The notes: generated from the letters alone by a model not told the origin. Shown: positions 1 to 7,190, counted from the stretch's first letter. The stretch: 12,237 nucleotides of DNA from Thiomicrorhabdus sp. (GCA_015488565.1 WFNQ01000257.1:1-12237); one strand, 5' to 3'. Program-made: numbers and translations.

Positions 1-38
1 CTTCATCAGAAGGTGGTTTTTTTGATTTCTTTTTTTAA
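1..38 (+). CDS. Possible 3' end of an upstream gene
   Basis: One + strand frame is open from the window edge to a TAA at 36-38 and would encode a C-terminus reading SSEGGFFDFFF. The other two frames stop at 24 and at 80, so the choice of frame is uncertain. In many gammaproteobacteria the outer-membrane assembly gene bamB lies directly upstream of der, but eleven residues are too few to identify it. The frame that continues to 80 runs into the der start and looks less like a protein end. Confidence 0.25.
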   Translation, partial: SSEGGFFDFFF

Positions 39-77
39 ACGTCAACAAGCATCAATAAACATAGGTAATTTTAAACT

Positions 78-1499
78 GTGAGTAAACCTGTAATCGCCTT
101 AGTAGGGCGTCCAAATGTTGGAAAATCTACTTTATTTAATCGTTTAACCCGGTCGCGAGATGCGATTGTGGCAGATTACCCAGGTTTAACTCGTGACCGT
201 CAATATGGTACGGGACGATTAGGGCACTCACCTTATATTGTGGTCGATACAGGTGGCTTAAGCGGCGAAGACGAAGGTGTTGATCCGCTGATGGCGGGAC
301 AAGTAAAGTCGGCGTTAGAAGAGGCGGATGCGATTATCTTTTTGGTGGATGGTCGTCAAGGATTGGTTCCTGCGGATGAGCAAATTGCTAATTATCTTCG
401 CTTGTTTGATAAACCCACTCAGGTGGTGGTAAATAAAGCTGAAGGGTTTGACCATGATGTGGCCACCTCCGACTTTTTTCAATTAGGGTTAGGAAAACCT
501 CTCGCCATCTCTTCTGCGCACGGTGATAATGTGGCCGACTGCATAGATCATGTTTTAGGTGCGCTTCCGCAAGCAGAAGAGACCGAAGAGACTGATTTAG
601 ATGCTCATCCAGGCATTCGAGTGGCCGTCATTGGTCGTCCTAATGTGGGGAAATCAACCCTAATTAATCGTATGATTGGTGAAGAGCGTGTGGTGGCATT
701 TGATTTGCCAGGTACCACACGAGACAGTATTTTTGTCCCATTTGAACGCGATGGGCAGGAATACACTTTAATTGATACGGCGGGCGTTCGCCGTCGCAAA
801 AACATTAAAGAAAAAGTTGAAATATTCAGTATCATTAAAGCCATTAAGGCCATGGGCGATTCCCATGTGGTGATTTTGGTGATTGATGGTTCGGAAGGGT
901 TAACCGACCAAGATTTAAGCTTGCTTGGTTTGGCGATTGATTCGGGTAGAGGGTTGGTGCTTGCGATAAATAAGTGGGATAACTTGGACGCTGACCAGCG
1001 CAAAAAAGTAAAACATGAGCTCAGTTTTAGACTCTCTTTTGCCGATTATGCCAAACAGCATTTGATTTCAGCACTGCATGGTACAGGCGTTGGGGATCTC
1101 TTTAAAACGGTAAATGCCGTTCATATGGCGGCCTTTAAGCGAGTGTCAACCTCTGATTTAAACAGAGTATTGGAACAGGCGGTACTGGATCATCAACCCC
1201 CCCTCATTTCGGGTCGTCGTATTAAATTACGTTATGCCCATTTAGGGGGGTTAAATCCACCTCGTGTCATTGTTCATGGTAATCAAGTCGATAAATTGCC
1301 ACAGGCGTATGTTCGTTATTTAATGAATGTATTTCGTAAAGCTTTTAAGTGGGTTGGTACGCCAGTAACAATCGAGTTTAAAACTACGAATAACCCTTTT
1401 GAAGGGCGAAAAAATAAACAGTTACACCGTAAAAAACGAGGCGGTGAAGACGAACAATTTAAACCGAAGAAAAAGAAAAAACAAGCAAAGCGTCGTTAA
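78..1499 (+). CDS. der: Ribosome-associated GTPase Der (EngA)
   Basis: Der is a cytoplasmic GTPase with two G domains in tandem, needed for maturation of the 50S ribosomal subunit. The 473-residue protein shows the first P-loop GRPNVGKS at residues 10-17 and DTGG at 57-60, with NKAE at 119-122 in place of the usual NKxD. The second P-loop GRPNVGKS is at 186-193, followed by PGTTRDS at 211-217, DTAG at 233-236, NKWD at 298-301 and SALHGTG at 331-337. A KH-like domain covers about 350-435, and a very basic Lys/Arg tail runs from about 444 to the end. The length is close to E. coli Der (490). Translation starts at GTG. An upstream ATG is absent, and a weak AGGT lies about 12 bases before the start. 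NKxE in G4 of domain 1 occurs in some proteobacterial Der proteins, so I do not read it as damage. The next gene is 169 bp downstream, so co-transcription is not obvious. Confidence 0.97.
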   Translation: MSKPVIALVGRPNVGKSTLFNRLTRSRDAIVADYPGLTRDRQYGTGRLGHSPYIVVDTGGLSGEDEGVDPLMAGQVKSALEEADAIIFLVDGRQGLVPADEQIANYLRLFDKPTQVVVNKAEGFDHDVATSDFFQLGLGKPLAISSAHGDNVADCIDHVLGALPQAEETEETDLDAHPGIRVAVIGRPNVGKSTLINRMIGEERVVAFDLPGTTRDSIFVPFERDGQEYTLIDTAGVRRRKNIKEKVEIFSIIKAIKAMGDSHVVILVIDGSEGLTDQDLSLLGLAIDSGRGLVLAINKWDNLDADQRKKVKHELSFRLSFADYAKQHLISALHGTGVGDLFKTVNAVHMAAFKRVSTSDLNRVLEQAVLDHQPPLISGRRIKLRYAHLGGLNPPRVIVHGNQVDKLPQAYVRYLMNVFRKAFKWVGTPVTIEFKTTNNPFEGRKNKQLHRKKRGGEDEQFKPKKKKKQAKRR

Positions 1500-1577
1500 T
1501 TTGTCACCACTGTGCTGAGTCGTTACGTTAATTTTTAGGCTAAACCTCTTCTCTCCTTTTTTGGGGTTATCTTTTTT

Positions 1578-1631
1578 AAGGGGGGGAGTAAAGTCTTGAT
1601 ATGATTTGTAAAATTAAATTTCCCCCCCCTT
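1578..1631. repeat. G7/C8 inverted repeat in the der downstream gap
   Basis: AAGGGGGGG (1578-1586) and CCCCCCCTT (1623-1631) are perfect reverse complements separated by 36 bp of AT-rich DNA; the C run itself is 1622-1629. Together they could form a 9-bp stem. No T run follows on either strand, so this is not a classical Rho-independent terminator. It sits in the 169-bp gap between der and the large oxidoreductase gene and ends 38 bp before the latter's ATG. I found no -35/-10 pair good enough to call in this gap. A function in mRNA folding or as a regulator site is only a guess. Confidence 0.6.
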
Positions 1632-1668
1632 GTTATAAACAAACGATTATAAAAAACTTAGGTCAATC

Positions 1669-4600
1669 ATGAGTCAGAATCCAAGCAAACGCATTCGAGA
1701 AATTCCCTATAACTACACCTCTTTTTCCGATAAAGAGATTGTGTTGCGATTTTTAGGGGAATCTTGTTGGCAGGTGATTCAATCCTTGCGAGAGTCGCGT
1801 AATACGGGACGTTCTGCACGAATGATTTTTGAAGTGCTGGGTGACATGTGGGTGATTTCTCGCAATCCATACATTCAAAATGACTTAATCGAAAACCCTA
1901 AGCGGCGTAAGGCATTGATTGAGGCATTAAACCACCGCTTAAAAGAGGTTGAAAAACGTTTAAATGGTAATGAAGTGGCGGCAAAACTGCTGCACTCCAT
2001 GCGTGATGCGGTGGATATTTTTGCTGAATGGTTTCCTGAACAAGTCCGTTTAAGAGCAAAGGTTAAAAAACGGTTTAAAAAAATCAGTCGTGAAGACAAT
2101 ATTGATTTTAGTGGTTTGGCGAGAGTCTCTCATGCCACAGATGCGACCGATTGGCGTGTTGAACTGCCGTTGGTCGTGTTAACGCCCGATACCGAGCAAG
2201 AAGTGATTGAGATGGTACAAGCGTGTATTGATCTTGAGATAACCATTATTCCACGAGGAGGGGGAACGGGGTATACCGGTGGTGCGATTCCTCTGCATCA
2301 AATGACGGCGGTTATTAACACTGAAAAACTGGAGTATTTAGGCTTAGTTGAACAGGTTGAGTTGCCTCAGATAGGCAAAGTTGCGACGGTTAAAACGGGT
2401 GCCGGCGTCGTGACGCGTCGTGTTTCTGAACAAGCCGAACGTGCAGGTTATGTGTTTGCAGTCGACCCTACGTCGCAAGATGCGTCCACCATTGGGGGCA
2501 ATATCTCGATGAACGCGGGAGGAAAAAAAGCGGTTCTTTGGGGGACGACGCTGGATAACCTTGCCTCTTGGAGAATGGTTACGCCCGATGCGCAGTGGCT
2601 TGAAGTGGAGCGTGTTAACCATAACTTAGGAAAGTTGCAGGATCAAAAAACGGTTATTTTTGATATTCGTCGTTTTGAAAAGCAGGGTAAAAACCAAATT
2701 GGTGACACGCAGCGTTTAGAAATACCAGGTTCGGCTTTTCGACAAGCGGGCTTGGGAAAGGATGTAACGGATAAGTTTTTAAGTGGGTTACCAGGCATAC
2801 AAAAAGAGGGTTGTGATGGTTTAATTACCTCCAGTCGCTTTATTTTGCACCGTATGCCAAGTCATACTCGTACCGTTTGTCTTGAGTTTTTTGGAACCGA
2901 TTTAAGCTTGGCTGTTCCTGCGATTGAAGAGATTATAGACTACGTTGAGTCCAAGAAAAAAGAGGGCCTTTTACTTGCCGGTTTAGAACATTTAGACGAA
3001 CGCTATATTCGAGCGGTGAAATACAATACCAAGGCGAACCGTAAAGAGTTGCCTAAAATGATTTTATTGGCCGATATTTGCGGTGAGAACGGTTTTGAAG
3101 TTGCAAAAACCTGTACCGATATTGTCGAGTTGGCAAATAAGCGCGATGCCGAAGGGTTTATTGCCGTTTCAGATGACGCACGAAAACGTTTTTGGTTAGA
3201 CCGTTCACGCACCGCCGCTATTTCGGCACACACGAATGCATTTAAGATTAATGAAGATGTCGTTATTCCGTTAAAAAACTTGAATGAGTACAATCGTGAA
3301 ATTGAAAAAATTAATATTGAGATGTCGATTAAAAATAAACTCGATATTTTAACGGCCTATGAGACGTATTTTTTAGGCGATATCCCTGAGTTTAACCAGG
3401 AGGATGATTTTGAAGATGCACAAGGGCCAACGGCCTTTTTTAAAGATAAAGTGGCGTCAACACTAACGCACTTACAGACCGTTCGTACCCGTTGGACAAG
3501 TTTATTAGCCAATTTAGACCAGCCTGCAAATGATTATTTAACACTGATTCCAGAAGCTAACTTGGATCATCTTCCGCCAGAAGAGACCATTTTAAACTTG
3601 TTTTTAAAAAGAGAGATTCTGGTTTCATCTCGCCAAGAAGTAAAACAGTTTATGCATGACACCTTTATGGGGCATGATTTTGAACCGATGTTGGCGCGGT
3701 TGGATGAACTGCATGCTGAACTGCGCAATGCTCGTCTGTTTGTAGCGCTGCACATGCACGCGGGAGATGGCAATATTCACACCAATATCCCCGTGCATTC
3801 AGGTAATTATGAAATGGTGCATTTGGCTGAAACTCTAGTGGATCGCATTATGCAAATTGCCAAGCGTTTGGGTGGGGTTATTTCGGGTGAGCATGGTATT
3901 GGTCTGACGAAATATCAATATTTAGATTCAGATAAAGTAGAGCGGTTTGTTGAGTATAAAAACCAAGTCGATCCAAACGGCGTATTTAACAAAGATAAGT
4001 TAATGCCCGGTTCGAGTTTGGACAATGCTTATACGCCATCGTTGAGTCTGGTGAATCAGGAAGCGATTATTTTAGAAGCGAGTGAGTTAGATGAGTTAAA
4101 CAATGACATTAAAGATTGTTTGCGTTGTGGAAAATGCAAGCCAGTCTGTCAGACACATATTCCGAGAGCCAATTTACTGTACTCACCTCGTAATAAAATT
4201 TTAGCAACGGGTCAGGTTATTGAAGCCTTTTTGTATGAAGAGCAAACGCGTCGCGGAATCTCTTTGCAACATTTTGAGGCAATGAATGATGTCGCGGATC
4301 ACTGTACGACCTGCCATAAATGCGAAGCGCCTTGTCCCGTGGATATTGATTTTGGTGATGTTTCCATTCGGATGAAAAATATATTGACCAATATGGGACA
4401 GAAGCGTTCTTCCATTATGATTAAGTTAGCGCTGTTTTTCTTAAATGCGAAAAGCCCAGCGGTCATTAAAGTGTTACGAAAAACCATGATTGGTTGGAGT
4501 GCAACGGGTATTACTTTGGCACATAAAGTGGCAAAAATGTTGGGGCTACTGGGAAGAGTCTCGGATATTCCCCCTAAATCGTCTAAGATTGCTCCCGTGC

Positions 4601-5541
4601 AACAGCAAGTGATTAATTTTGTTCGTAAGCCACTTAATACGGGGCCCAATCAGCCTACATTGCGAGCGGTATTAGGGCTTGAAGACGCAAATATTGTACC
4701 TATCATTAGCGATCCTAAAAAAGTAACTGAAGACTCGGAAGCTGTTTTTTATTTTCCAGGCTGTGGTTCAGAAAGACTATTTAGTGATGTTGGGCTGGCA
4801 ACCATCGCCATGTTATCGGAAGCGGGGGCTAAGACTGTTTTACCACCTGGGTATTTATGTTGTGGCTACCCTCAAACAGCCGCAGGACAAGCGGATAAAG
4901 GGGCGCAAATTACCGCTGAAAATCGTGCGTTGTTTCACCGTGTGGCTAACACTCTGAACTACCTAGATATTAAAACGGTGATTGTATCGTGTGGTACCTG
5001 CATGGATCAGCTTTTAAAATATGAGTTTGGACGTATTTTCCCCGATTGTCGTTTACTGGATATTCATGAGTATTTACAAGAAAAAGGCCTCTCGCTTGAT
5101 TCAGCAACGGGGGTTAAGTATCTGTATCATGCACCATGCCACGACCCCATGAAACATCAAGACGGGACACAGGTTGCAAAAGAACTCTTAAAAACAGATG
5201 ATGTTCTGTTGTCTGATCGCTGTTGTAGTGAAGCAGGAACGTTAGCAACCGCTCGACCTGATATTGCCACGCAATTACGTTTTAGAAAACGGGAGGAGTT
5301 GAAAAAAGGCATTGAAGATTTGACGGGTAAAACAGATGGAAAAAAAGTAAAAGACGGAAGTGTGAAGATACTCACCTCTTGTCCAGCGTGTCAGCAAGGT
5401 TTGAATCGCTATGAAGGTGAAACGGGCTTGAAAACGGATTACATCGTTGTAGAGATGGTTCAAAATGTTTTAGGTGATCAATGGCAGAAAACGTTTGTGG
5501 ATACCTTAGAGGACGGGGGGGTCGAAAAAGTACTTTTATAG
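1669..5541 (+). CDS. DUF3683-type FAD/4Fe-4S oxidoreductase (GlcD-GlcF-like fusion)
   Basis: This is a 1290-residue flavin/iron-sulfur dehydrogenase, probably oxidising a 2-hydroxy acid and passing electrons to the respiratory chain; the substrate is not known. Residues 1 to about 120 resemble the DUF3683 N-terminal domain (start region REIPYNYTSFSDKEIV). A type-4 FAD-binding domain follows, with PRGGGTGYTGGA at 195-206. The FAD-oxidase C-terminal part has HMHAGDGNIH at 695-704 and GEHG at 740-743. Two 4Fe-4S motifs follow: Cys817/820/823/827 and Cys879/882/885/889-Pro. Two CCG domains complete the chain: Cys1032, CC1064-1065, Cys1108/1111; then Cys1157, CC1185-1186, Cys1238/1241. All expected cysteines are present. 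The layout equals GlcD plus GlcF in one polypeptide and resembles E. coli YdiJ (about 1018 residues) with an extra N-terminus. No signal peptide or clear membrane span is seen, so it is likely cytoplasmic or peripheral. The ATG follows TAGGT by about 6 bases. D-lactate, glycolate and D-2-hydroxyglutarate are candidate substrates by homology only. Confidence 0.9.
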   Translation: MSQNPSKRIREIPYNYTSFSDKEIVLRFLGESCWQVIQSLRESRNTGRSARMIFEVLGDMWVISRNPYIQNDLIENPKRRKALIEALNHRLKEVEKRLNGNEVAAKLLHSMRDAVDIFAEWFPEQVRLRAKVKKRFKKISREDNIDFSGLARVSHATDATDWRVELPLVVLTPDTEQEVIEMVQACIDLEITIIPRGGGTGYTGGAIPLHQMTAVINTEKLEYLGLVEQVELPQIGKVATVKTGAGVVTRRVSEQAERAGYVFAVDPTSQDASTIGGNISMNAGGKKAVLWGTTLDNLASWRMVTPDAQWLEVERVNHNLGKLQDQKTVIFDIRRFEKQGKNQIGDTQRLEIPGSAFRQAGLGKDVTDKFLSGLPGIQKEGCDGLITSSRFILHRMPSHTRTVCLEFFGTDLSLAVPAIEEIIDYVESKKKEGLLLAGLEHLDERYIRAVKYNTKANRKELPKMILLADICGENGFEVAKTCTDIVELANKRDAEGFIAVSDDARKRFWLDRSRTAAISAHTNAFKINEDVVIPLKNLNEYNREIEKINIEMSIKNKLDILTAYETYFLGDIPEFNQEDDFEDAQGPTAFFKDKVASTLTHLQTVRTRWTSLLANLDQPANDYLTLIPEANLDHLPPEETILNLFLKREILVSSRQEVKQFMHDTFMGHDFEPMLARLDELHAELRNARLFVALHMHAGDGNIHTNIPVHSGNYEMVHLAETLVDRIMQIAKRLGGVISGEHGIGLTKYQYLDSDKVERFVEYKNQVDPNGVFNKDKLMPGSSLDNAYTPSLSLVNQEAIILEASELDELNNDIKDCLRCGKCKPVCQTHIPRANLLYSPRNKILATGQVIEAFLYEEQTRRGISLQHFEAMNDVADHCTTCHKCEAPCPVDIDFGDVSIRMKNILTNMGQKRSSIMIKLALFFLNAKSPAVIKVLRKTMIGWSATGITLAHKVAKMLGLLGRVSDIPPKSSKIAPVQQQVINFVRKPLNTGPNQPTLRAVLGLEDANIVPIISDPKKVTEDSEAVFYFPGCGSERLFSDVGLATIAMLSEAGAKTVLPPGYLCCGYPQTAAGQADKGAQITAENRALFHRVANTLNYLDIKTVIVSCGTCMDQLLKYEFGRIFPDCRLLDIHEYLQEKGLSLDSATGVKYLYHAPCHDPMKHQDGTQVAKELLKTDDVLLSDRCCSEAGTLATARPDIATQLRFRKREELKKGIEDLTGKTDGKKVKDGSVKILTSCPACQQGLNRYEGETGLKTDYIVVEMVQNVLGDQWQKTFVDTLEDGGVEKVLL

Positions 5542-5567
5542 AAGAGGATTAAAAGTAAATCCAAATT

Positions 5568-5596
5568 AAAAAAGGCGCTTTTAAAGCGCCTTTTTT
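5568..5596. terminator. Bidirectional Rho-independent terminator
   Basis: A perfect palindrome reads A6-GGCGCTTT-T-AAAGCGCC-T6. The GC core GGCGC (5574-5578) pairs with GCGCC (5586-5590), flanked by A and T tracts, so both strands give a hairpin followed by U residues. It lies 27 bp after the stop of the large oxidoreductase gene (+) and 25 bp after the stop of the convergent cytochrome gene (-), and probably ends both transcripts. Confidence 0.93.
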
Positions 5597-5620
5597 GTAA
5601 TACAAACTTATATTTTGTCT

Positions 5621-5941
5621 TTATTTAGCCGTTTGAGCCGCATAAAAAGCCGCAAGATCTTTAATCTCTTTATCGGTAAGGTTTTTAGCAAAAGGCGCCA
5701 TGGTCGCATCTTTACGGAAACCACCACGGAAATCTTTCAGTTGCTTTTCAATGTAAGCCGCATGTTGTCCCGCTAGCTTAGGAAAATTAGGTACCACGCT
5801 GTTACCGTCTGCACTATGACAACCAACACAGGACGCGGATACGGCAGGTGCCGCATGAGAGGAGCCTGCTGAATAGGCTGAAGCTGAAAATAAAAGGGTT
5901 GCTACCGCTGGTGCAATAAATAGTTTTTTCATCATGTTCAT
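5621..5941 (-). CDS. Monoheme class I cytochrome c (c4/c553-like)
   Basis: This is a small periplasmic electron carrier with one covalently bound heme. Counting from the ATG at 5941 (106 residues), a signal peptide has Lys-Lys at 5-6, a hydrophobic core and a cleavage region near SAYSAG. The heme site is CVGCH (Cys38, Cys41, His42). Met81 in the segment DATMAPFAKNL is the likely sixth ligand. NFPKLAGQHAAYIEKQL and the closing DLAAFYAAQ segment resemble one domain of cytochrome c4 and soluble c553. I chose ATG 5941 because AAGTGAG lies about 10 bases upstream. The frame also opens at a GTG at 5956 without a ribosome site, and at ATGs at 5935 and 5932. It is convergent with the oxidoreductase gene and shares its terminator. 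It is clearly more distant from the three other cytochromes in the window than they are from each other. Confidence 0.93.
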   Translation of the reverse strand: MNMMKKLFIAPAVATLLFSASAYSAGSSHAAPAVSASCVGCHSADGNSVVPNFPKLAGQHAAYIEKQLKDFRGGFRKDATMAPFAKNLTDKEIKDLAAFYAAQTAK

Positions 5942-5985
5942 AATGGTTACACTCACTTGTTTAAGGATATAATTTTGACGAGTCT

Positions 5986-6015
5986 ATTCTAAAGGGTTGT
6001 TTGAGGTAAAAGCAA
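5986..6015 (-). promoter_or_regulatory. Candidate sigma70 promoter of the c4/c553-like cytochrome gene
   Basis: On the - strand TTGCTT (6015-6010) and TAGAAT (5991-5986) are separated by 18 bases. The -10 matches the consensus at 5 of 6 positions and the -35 at 3 of 6. A start near 5979 would leave a leader of about 38 bases before the ATG at 5941. This is a pattern match only. Confidence 0.4.
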
Positions 6016-6042
6016 GAATTCTAGGACAAATATCGAAGGCGA

Positions 6043-6073
6043 AAAAAAACCGCCAATAGATGACGGTTTTTTT
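6043..6073 (-). terminator. Rho-independent terminator of cytochrome gene 2
   Basis: Read on the - strand the stem is CCGTCA / TGGCGG with a 5-base loop, followed by a U run from the A8 tract at 6042-6049. The fourth base pair is U-G in the - strand RNA but C-A (no pair) in the + strand RNA. The hairpin is therefore better formed for the - strand gene that stops at 6095. Confidence 0.85.
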
Positions 6074-6094
6074 AATCTATCTCAGACTATACGA

Positions 6095-6400
6095 CTATAA
6101 AGATGAAGTATAGGCTGCAATATTTGCCATATCTGAATCAGAAAGACCTGCGGCCATCGGCGCCATCATTGACGTCATTGGTCCCATTTGTTTTCCAGCT
6201 TTGTAGTCGCCTAATTTTTTAACGATATCAGCCGCAGGTTGACCCGCTAATTTAGGACCGACACCACCTTCTGCGCTAGAACCGTGGCAACCTACGCAGG
6301 TTGCAAAGCTTGCTTTACCTGCAGCAGCATCACCAGCGTGAGCAGCAGTACCAAAAGTAACGAATCCAGCAACAGTTAAAGCAATAATTGTATTTTTCAT
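6095..6400 (-). CDS. Monoheme class I cytochrome c (tandem paralogue A)
   Basis: This is a secreted single-heme cytochrome of 101 residues that presumably shuttles electrons in the periplasm to a terminal oxidase or other partner. A signal peptide covers about residues 1-22, cut near AHA-GDA. Heme is bound at CVGCH (Cys35, Cys38, His39). GVGPKLAGQ lies at about 46-54, and the Met-rich segment GPMTSMMAPMAAGLS at about 73-87 supplies the axial methionine. It is identical to the neighbour at 6545-6850 at 82 of 101 positions, without gaps. The start is the ATG at 6400, which aligns exactly with the neighbour's MKNTIIAL start. The frame extends to a TTG at 6433, which would add a charged stretch before the signal peptide and is unlikely. 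A weak AAGAGA lies 11 bases upstream. It has its own terminator at 6043-6073 and is separated from the upstream paralogue by another. Confidence 0.94.
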   Translation of the reverse strand: MKNTIIALTVAGFVTFGTAAHAGDAAAGKASFATCVGCHGSSAEGGVGPKLAGQPAADIVKKLGDYKAGKQMGPMTSMMAPMAAGLSDSDMANIAAYTSSL

Positions 6401-6419
6401 AATATTTATAATCTCTTTT

Positions 6420-6433
6420 TTGATTAAGAACAA
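6420..6433. promoter_or_regulatory. FNR-like palindrome upstream of cytochrome gene 2
   Basis: TTGAT-TAAG-AACAA matches the FNR/CRP-family pattern TTGAT-N4-ATCAA at 9 of 10 positions. It lies 20-33 bases upstream of the cytochrome ATG at 6400. Oxygen-dependent control of a cytochrome gene would be logical. However, I could not place a convincing promoter next to it, and such sites occur by chance in AT-rich DNA. Confidence 0.3.
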
Positions 6434-6496
6434 GTTTTACAATTGACATTTAAAGCTAGATTGAAAGATAAGGCAAATAGAATAAATTTATAGGTG

Positions 6497-6529
6497 AAAA
6501 AAAAACCGCCTAAGCGGCGGTTTTTTTTT
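6497..6529 (-). terminator. Rho-independent terminator of cytochrome gene 3
   Basis: A9 (6497-6505), CCGCC (6506-6510), loop TAAGC, GGCGG (6516-6520) and T9 (6521-6529) form a compact hairpin with U runs on both strands. It follows the stop of the - strand gene at 6545 by 15 bp. It also insulates the tandem paralogue downstream, so the two duplicates are likely separate transcription units. Confidence 0.92.
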
Positions 6530-6544
6530 GCGTTTTCTAAAGGA

Positions 6545-6850
6545 TTATAGAGACGCTGTGTATGCGGCAATGTTTGCAATATCCGCTTCAGAAAGGCCTG
6601 CGGCCATTGGCGCCATCATTGACGTCATAGGACCTACTTGCTTACCTGCTTTGTAGTCATGTAGTTTGTGTGAGATATCCGCCGCAGCTTGACCTGCTAA
6701 TTTAGGACCAACACCGCCTTCAGCGTTGGCACCGTGACAACCTACGCATGTCGCGTAAGCCGCTTTACCAGCTGCTACATCACCCGCTTGAGCAGCGGCA
6801 CCAAAAGTAACTAATCCAGCCGCAGCTAGAGCAATAATTGTATTTTTCAT
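6545..6850 (-). CDS. Monoheme class I cytochrome c (tandem paralogue B)
   Basis: This 101-residue secreted cytochrome is a near copy of the one at 6095-6400: 19 differences, no gaps, and genes offset by exactly 450 bp. A signal peptide ends near AQA-GDV. Heme attaches at CVGCH (Cys35, Cys38, His39). The Met-rich ligand segment GPMTSMMAPMAAGLS is unchanged. Differences are mostly conservative (S/A, M/V, D/E), so both copies appear to be under selection and functional. It has the best ribosome site of the cluster: AGGAGAG (6863-6857) spaced 6 bases from the ATG at 6850. The leader carries two palindromes, described separately. The redox partner is unknown. In sulfur oxidisers such carriers often serve a cbb3-type oxidase, which is inference here. 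Confidence 0.95.
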   Translation of the reverse strand: MKNTIIALAAAGLVTFGAAAQAGDVAAGKAAYATCVGCHGANAEGGVGPKLAGQAAADISHKLHDYKAGKQVGPMTSMMAPMAAGLSEADIANIAAYTASL

Positions 6851-6870
6851 AATGTACTCTCCTAATAAGC

Positions 6871-6899
6871 ACTATTTAAATAGTATAGGGTTGAACCCT
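6871..6899 (-). promoter_or_regulatory. Promoter/operator region of cytochrome gene 3 with two palindromes
   Basis: ACTATTTAAATAGT (6871-6884) is a perfect 14-bp palindrome. AGGGTT-G-AACCCT (6887-6899) is a second perfect inverted repeat 2 bp further upstream. A -10-like TATACT (- strand, 6887-6882) lies between and overlaps both, with no good -35 at the right distance. A start near 6875 would put the first palindrome over the transcription start, where a repressor could act. The palindromes are certain; the regulatory role is inferred. Confidence 0.45.
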
Positions 6900-7190
6900 G
6901 GGGGCTATTACAGACGAAAAGCAATTCGGAGTCAAGATTGAATACTGGGGGAATGTGGAATATTTTAACCAAGGTTTTAGGTAAGGTTAAGGTTTCAGAA
7001 AGAGTTTAAATAAACAAGTAAAAAGTCTGAATAAACAAGTAATAAACTCTGGAAAAAGTCTTGTTTTTGATTATGTTTTAGAGCAGAAATTTGGTTGTTG
7101 ATGTAAAAAAATAGTCTTCATGGATTAAAGTTTGTTAAGAGGGGGGGAGAATTATCTGTTGATACGGAAAGAGCGCAATACGGAGTAAAA
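6900..7190. other. Repeat-bearing non-coding region between cytochrome 3 and the small membrane protein gene
   Basis: I see no credible gene here on either strand. The stretch holds three AAGGTT words (6971, 6983, 6989), a 13-bp direct repeat (separate entry), a G7-AG tract at 7141-7149, and a sequence at 6921-6946 that resembles the promoter region at 7175-7200 (19 of 26 positions). It is AT-rich, and a search for a tRNA-like or riboswitch-like fold by eye gave nothing. Confidence 0.55.
7009..7042. repeat. 13-bp direct repeat, 21-bp period
   Basis: AATAAACAAGTAA occurs at 7009-7021 and again at 7030-7042, start to start 21 bp, which is two turns of B-DNA. The 9-mer AAAAAGTCT follows each copy closely or at a distance (from about 7020 and from about 7053). 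Such phasing fits two protein dimers bound to one face of the DNA. No regulator is recognised. Confidence 0.6.

Noticed and set aside
357..445. NKAE in place of NKxD in the first G domain of Der as a loss of function
   Set aside because: I recall NKxE at this position in other proteobacterial Der proteins, and all other G motifs are intact.
605..1003. 132-residue open frame on the - strand inside der
   Set aside because: It lies fully opposite conserved Der motifs, shows no family motif and has no ribosome site; it is a shadow of the real gene.
4299..4649. 116-residue open frame on the - strand inside the large oxidoreductase gene
   Set aside because: It overlaps the second 4Fe-4S motif region, and its composition reflects the complement of the coding strand.
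6401..6433. N-terminal extension of cytochrome gene 2 from a TTG
   Set aside because: The paralogue starts at the equivalent of ATG 6400, and the extension would place charged residues in front of a complete signal peptide.
7009..7042. Direct repeats as a CRISPR array
   Set aside because: There are only two 13-bp copies with an 8-bp gap; repeats and spacers of CRISPR arrays are much longer and no cas gene is present.
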